Source of the DNA: HGM05232 sp964646495
GTDB lineage: Bacteria; Bacteroidota; Bacteroidia; Bacteroidales; Muribaculaceae
Assembly (NCBI GenBank): GCA_964646495.1
Contig: CAZYEO010000098.1
Location: 1 to 8,502 of the forward strand
Length of the DNA stretch: 8,502 nt
Direction: 5' to 3'
In this document: positions 6,701 to 8,502 of the stretch, one piece after another
Layout of the letters: every line of letters starts with the position of its first letter
How positions within the stretch are numbered: the stretch's first letter is position 1
The notes under the pieces: generated by a model
Seen by the model: the letters and a program-made list of their open reading frames with translations, nothing else
Databases searched by the model: none
What the model was told of the DNA's origin: nothing
Position numbers and translations under genes: made by a program

Positions 6701-7337
6701 CGGGATTAAGTGCGCGCGCACGGAATTCTGATAATGCTTCTTGATCGATTAGCGGAGCTAAATCATCGTTATCAAGAGCTTCGATTTTTTGTATTTCATG
6801 TGAGGTGCGGAATCCATCAAAGAAATTGATGAAAGGCACTCTTGATTTTATAGTTGCAAGGTGTGCTACACCCGCAAGATCCATTACTTCTTGTACAGAC
6901 CCTTCTGCAAGCATTGCAAATCCGGTTTGACGTGTAGACATTACATCTTGGTGATCACCGAAAATACATAAAGCATGAGAAGCGAGAGTTCTTGCAGATA
7001 CGTGGAATACACATGGCAAAAATTCACCGGCAATCTTATACATGTTTGGTATCATAAGGAGTAAACCTTGTGATGCGGTATATGTAGTGGTAAGAGCACC
7101 AGCTTGTAGTGATCCGTGGAGAGCACCGGCAGCACCGGCTTCAGATTGCATCTCTTGCACTAAAACTGTTTCACCAAAAATGTTTTTGCGTCCTGCAGCC
7201 GCCCATTCATCCACATATTCAGCCATAGTAGATGATGGTGTGATAGGATATATAGCAGCAACTTCCGAGAACATATAGCTAATATGTGCTGCAGCTTGAT
7301 TTCCATCACAGGTCAAGAATTTTTTTTCTTTACTCAT
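3777..7337 (-). CDS. nifJ: Pyruvate:ferredoxin (flavodoxin) oxidoreductase, single-chain
   Basis: This cytoplasmic enzyme converts pyruvate, CoA and two oxidised ferredoxins to acetyl-CoA, CO2 and two reduced ferredoxins, the main anaerobic exit from glycolysis. The 1186-residue chain has all domains of the homodimeric type. The N-terminal domain carries YPITPSS (30-36), E66 and R116, which match active-site residues of the Desulfovibrio africanus enzyme. The segment GADGTVGANKNSVKIIG begins domain III. A 2x[4Fe-4S] ferredoxin domain has C690, C693, C696, C700 and C747, C750, C753, C757. The thiamine-diphosphate domain has GDG at 968-970 and YSNTGG. The proximal cluster ligands are C817, C820, C845 and C1077, in register with the D. 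africanus set. About 50 residues of the D. africanus C-terminal extension, linked there to oxygen tolerance, are missing. An unusual Cys patch lies at 905-948. ATG start; predicted promoter about 120 bp upstream; terminator 32 bp downstream; monocistronic. Also called por. Confidence 0.97.
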   Translation of the reverse strand: MSKEKKFLTCDGNQAAAHISYMFSEVAAIYPITPSSTMAEYVDEWAAAGRKNIFGETVLVQEMQSEAGAAGALHGSLQAGALTTTYTASQGLLLMIPNMYKIAGEFLPCVFHVSARTLASHALCIFGDHQDVMSTRQTGFAMLAEGSVQEVMDLAGVAHLATIKSRVPFINFFDGFRTSHEIQKIEALDNDDLAPLIDQEALSEFRARALNPEHPVARGMAENPDVFFQHRESCNNYYDAVPAIVEDYMNKISAITGRKYGLFDYYGAVDAERVIIAMGSVTEATKEAIDHLTAKGEKVGLVCVHLYRPFSAKHFLAAVPATAKRIAVLDRTKEPGANGEPLYLDVKDCFYGKENAPVIVGGRYGLGSKDTTPAQIFAVYDNLALPMPKNGFTIGIVDDVTFTSLPQEEEIALGGKGMSQAKFYGLGADGTVGANKNSVKIIGDNTNKYCQAYFSYDSKKSGGFTCSHLRFGDDPIRSTYLVNTPNFVACHVQAYLHMYDVTRGLQKGGTFLLNTIWEGEELAKNLPARVKKYLAQNDITLYYINATKIAQEIGLGNRTNTILQSAFFRITEVIPVELAIEQMKKFIVKSYGKKGEDIVNKNYAAVDRGGEYKQLTIDPAWADLSVEKENSNDNPAFINNVVHPINAQDGDLLPVSTFKDIADGTWEQGTAKYEKRGVAAFVPEWIPENCIQCNKCAYVCPHASIRPFVLTTEEMANSPFGENDTLAAIGKSFAEMRFAQVIDELDCLGCGNCVDVCPGKKGNLALKMRPLETQLEKQNLWDYCIDHVTSKQNLVDVKANVKNSQFATPLFEFSGACSGCGETPYVKLITQLFGDREMVANATGCSSIYSGSVPSTPYTTNERGQGPAWANSLFEDFCEFGMGMVLANEKMRERLVKLMTEAQTCSCCSDELKGLFNEWIENRENADVTKELANKINPLVKACTCDICKQISELSHYLVKRSQWIIGGDGASYDIGFGGLDHVLASGKNVNILVLDTEVYSNTGGQASKATPIGAIAKFAASGKRIRKKDLGLIASTYGYVYAAQVAMGADQAQTLKAIREAEAYDGPSIIIAYSPCISHGLKAGMGKAQEEQSQAVECGYWHLWRYNPTLEAEGKNPFTLDSKAPNWDNFESFLKGEVRYASVMKQYPAEAEQLFQAAKENAQWRYNNYRRLAQQQWGQDPEAVK

Positions 7338-7358
7338 TTCTGTAATTTATTTAAATAA

Positions 7359-7373
7359 AAATTGAATCAATTT
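7359..7373. repeat. Perfect AT-rich palindrome just upstream of the oxidoreductase start
   Basis: AAATTGAATCAATTT is a palindrome with 7-base arms around one central base. It is centred about 29 bp before the ATG at 7337 and lies downstream of the predicted transcription start. It could be an operator or part of leader structure, but short AT-rich palindromes also arise by chance. Confidence 0.35.
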
Positions 7374-7381
7374 CGATATTT

Positions 7382-7439
7382 GAGGAGTAAATGGTATAAT
7401 ATCTAAAAATGATTTGATTTTCAGAATTTTGCACTCCTC
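7382..7439 (-). promoter_or_regulatory. Inverted repeat in the leader of the oxidoreductase mRNA
   Basis: GAGGAGT (7382-7388) and ACTCCTC (7433-7439) are exact inverted copies, 44 bases apart, inside the predicted leader. In minus-strand RNA they would close a stem of 7 bp around an AU-rich loop that can itself form A/U pairs. It begins about 14 nt after the predicted transcription start and ends 44 nt before the ATG. I do not recognise a known riboswitch. It may be a 5' stabiliser, a protein site or a regulatory fold. Confidence 0.45.
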
Positions 7440-7459
7440 TTATTCATAATTTCAGACTG

Positions 7460-7490
7460 CGAAAGTAATAAATAAAGGCGAATATTCAAA
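7460..7490 (-). promoter_or_regulatory. Predicted promoter of the oxidoreductase gene
   Basis: On the minus strand TTTG (7487-7490) is followed after exactly 19 bases by TACTTTCG (7460-7467), one mismatch from the Bacteroidota -7 consensus TAnnTTTG. Transcription should start near 7453, giving a leader of roughly 115 nt. It lies after the histidine-kinase terminator hairpin, so the oxidoreductase gene is probably transcribed independently. Confidence 0.65.
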
Positions 7491-7535
7491 AAATATTGCA
7501 CACTTATTGCGCTTACGTGCTGAAAAACAGAAATA

Positions 7536-7568
7536 TGAAATGATATATATCAAATTGATATCATTTCA
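7536..7568 (-). terminator. Probable terminator of the histidine kinase gene
   Basis: TGAAATGATAT (7536-7546) and ATATCATTTCA (7558-7568) pair perfectly over 11 bp around an 11-base loop. On the minus strand the hairpin is followed by TATTTCTGTTTTTC, T-rich but interrupted. It starts 54 bp after the kinase stop. The stem is AU-rich, so it may be a weak terminator. Confidence 0.6.
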
Positions 7569-7622
7569 GAATTTTGCAATCGTAATATGATCTAATTTTA
7601 TTTAATGAATAAGCGAAGTATT

Positions 7623-8502
7623 TTATACGGTTAGACGAATGGAAAATCGGCTTCCAAATCCAGGTTCGCTTTCTACTGATATTGTGCCATTGTGGGCTTC
7701 AACAAAGTCTCTTGAAATAGATAGTCCGAGTCCACTCCCTTGTACCTTTGTGCCAGGTACGCGAAAATATCGGTCAAATATGCTTTTGTGATATCTTTGA
7801 TCTATCCCTTTCCCAAAATCGCGTACATATAATTCGACAATATTATTTTCTTGGCGTGCTCCTATTATAACTCTGCTATTTTCTTTTGAATAATGGATAG
7901 CATTGCTTAAAAGATTAGTAAGAACCCAGGCAATTTTTTCGCTATCCACAAATAATTTACTTATTTTTTCAGCCGGATATTCTACGTCAATATGGATATT
8001 GAATTTATCAGCTTGAACTTGATTGGCTTTTATTGCATATTCTATAAGTTCGATAGGTTTTGTTATTTTTGGTATCATTAGAAGTTTTCCTGCTTCCACT
8101 TGTGTCATATTCAATAATTCTCCAGTGATGCTAAGTAATCGGTTGCTATTATCTTTTATACTTTTTGCTAATTCTTCCTGTTCTTGATTAAGCCCCCCTA
8201 CTCTATTATCTTCCAACAATTGGAGGCTCATGAGGATAGCGGAAATAGGGGTTTTGAGTTCGTGCGAAATTGTAGATATAAATGTAGTTTTGGCAGAATC
8301 CAATTCTTTAAATTCAGTAATATTCTTTAGTAATATCACATCTCCCAATGTAGATGGGATTTCCGAATCAGGGTTATCATCTTTAATTGGAATATATGAA
8401 ACCTGGAAATAACTTTCCTTATCATCTGCATATATTTTCAAAGGTTGAGTTTTGTGTTCCGGCATCACTAATTCGAGCATAAGTCTTCGCAATAAATCAT
8501 TT
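7623..8502 (-). CDS. Sensor histidine kinase (PAS-HisKA-HATPase), 5'-truncated by the window edge
   Basis: This is the C-terminal 292 residues of a two-component sensor kinase, which autophosphorylates on His and passes the phosphate to a response regulator. The frame is open to the window edge; the first possible start inside it is a TTG at 8490-8492 that is more likely an internal Leu codon. Visible residues 1-60 look like the end of a PAS-type sensory domain (SYFQVSYIPIKDD, then GDVILLKNITEFKELD). A HisKA domain follows, with the H box ISHELKTP (phospho-acceptor H80), then a complete HATPase_c domain: N box around N200 (LLSNAIHYS), G1 box VRDFGKGID (D228), F box IFDRYFRV and G2 box GSGLGLSIS (from 255). 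The chain ends right after the ATPase domain, so no receiver domain is fused at the C-terminus. Stimulus, N-terminal domains and partner regulator lie outside the window. The architecture recalls kinases found near kdp genes in Bacteroides, but this is only a guess. Confidence 0.93.
   Translation of the reverse strand, partial: NDLLRRLMLELVMPEHKTQPLKIYADDKESYFQVSYIPIKDDNPDSEIPSTLGDVILLKNITEFKELDSAKTTFISTISHELKTPISAILMSLQLLEDNRVGGLNQEQEELAKSIKDNSNRLLSITGELLNMTQVEAGKLLMIPKITKPIELIEYAIKANQVQADKFNIHIDVEYPAEKISKLFVDSEKIAWVLTNLLSNAIHYSKENSRVIIGARQENNIVELYVRDFGKGIDQRYHKSIFDRYFRVPGTKVQGSGLGLSISRDFVEAHNGTISVESEPGFGSRFSIRLTV

Larger units (their letters stand above)
7419..7578. repeat. Pair of exact 15-bp direct repeats flanking the oxidoreductase promoter
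   Basis: TTTCAGAATTTTGCA occurs at 7419-7433 and again at 7564-7578, 145 bp apart in the same orientation. The predicted promoter lies between them. The first copy touches the leader inverted repeat and the second overlaps an arm of the kinase terminator. A looser copy (TTCAAAAAATATTGCA) lies at 7485-7500, over the -33 element. They may be binding sites for a regulator or a chance result of AT-rich DNA. Confidence 0.5.

Noticed and set aside
5985..7278. Plus-strand frames of 72-109 codons at 5985-6314, 6423-6641 and 7042-7278.
   Set aside because: They lie wholly inside the minus-strand oxidoreductase gene, whose protein is conserved throughout. Their translations look like antisense noise rich in Phe, Cys and Ile.
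8230..8412. Plus-strand frame of 60 codons opposite the histidine kinase.
   Set aside because: It is antisense to the H box region of the kinase and has no recognisable feature.
8490..8492. TTG at 8490-8492 as the start of the histidine kinase.
   Set aside because: The frame continues to the window edge and would otherwise begin in the middle of a PAS-like domain; it is most likely an internal Leu codon.
1..8502. CRISPR array, insertion sequence, phage or defence module, tRNA genes.
   Set aside because: I saw no regularly spaced repeats, transposase or integrase motifs, flanking target duplications or tRNA-like cloverleaf on either strand. The gene content is housekeeping.

Overview
This window looks like an ordinary chromosomal stretch from an anaerobic member of the Bacteroidales (Bacteroidota). 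Four things point there. The DNA is AT-rich. The promoter-like sites match the Bacteroidota form, TTTG then about 19 bases then TAnnTTTG. The proteins closely resemble Bacteroides-type versions: a YihY/BrkB protein with a C-terminal winged helix, a 58-residue histone H1-like protein, and a single-chain pyruvate:ferredoxin oxidoreductase. That last enzyme indicates ferredoxin-based anaerobic metabolism. I cannot name the genus.

Layout: a 5'-truncated folC (bifunctional folylpolyglutamate/dihydrofolate synthase) enters from the left on the plus strand and ends at 1111. Everything else is on the minus strand. Read in the direction of transcription, from right to left: a 5'-truncated sensor histidine kinase (8502 to 7623) ends in an AU-rich hairpin. 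Then comes the pyruvate:ferredoxin oxidoreductase gene (7337 to 3777), with a predicted promoter, a leader of about 115 nt and a strong terminator hairpin. Next is a short histone H1-like gene (3579 to 3403) with its own promoter and a near-ideal intrinsic terminator. Then the RNase P RNA gene rnpB (3254 to 2878), again with its own -7 box. Only 33 bp later come yihY-like (2844 to 1486) and ridA (1472 to 1095), which look like one transcription unit. ridA and folC converge and overlap by 17 bp.

The genes do not form one pathway. They are mostly housekeeping functions: folate polyglutamylation, RNase P, enamine/imine detoxification (RidA), pyruvate oxidation to acetyl-CoA, a small nucleoid-associated protein and one two-component sensor. 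I found no phage, insertion sequence, CRISPR array, toxin-antitoxin pair or defence system, and no evidence of a new multi-gene system. The points worth a second look are small: the H1-like gene hidden between two structured elements, the long structured leader of the oxidoreductase gene, an extra six-cysteine patch in that enzyme, and the tight rnpB-yihY junction with a TTG start and a seven-codon overlapping mini-ORF.
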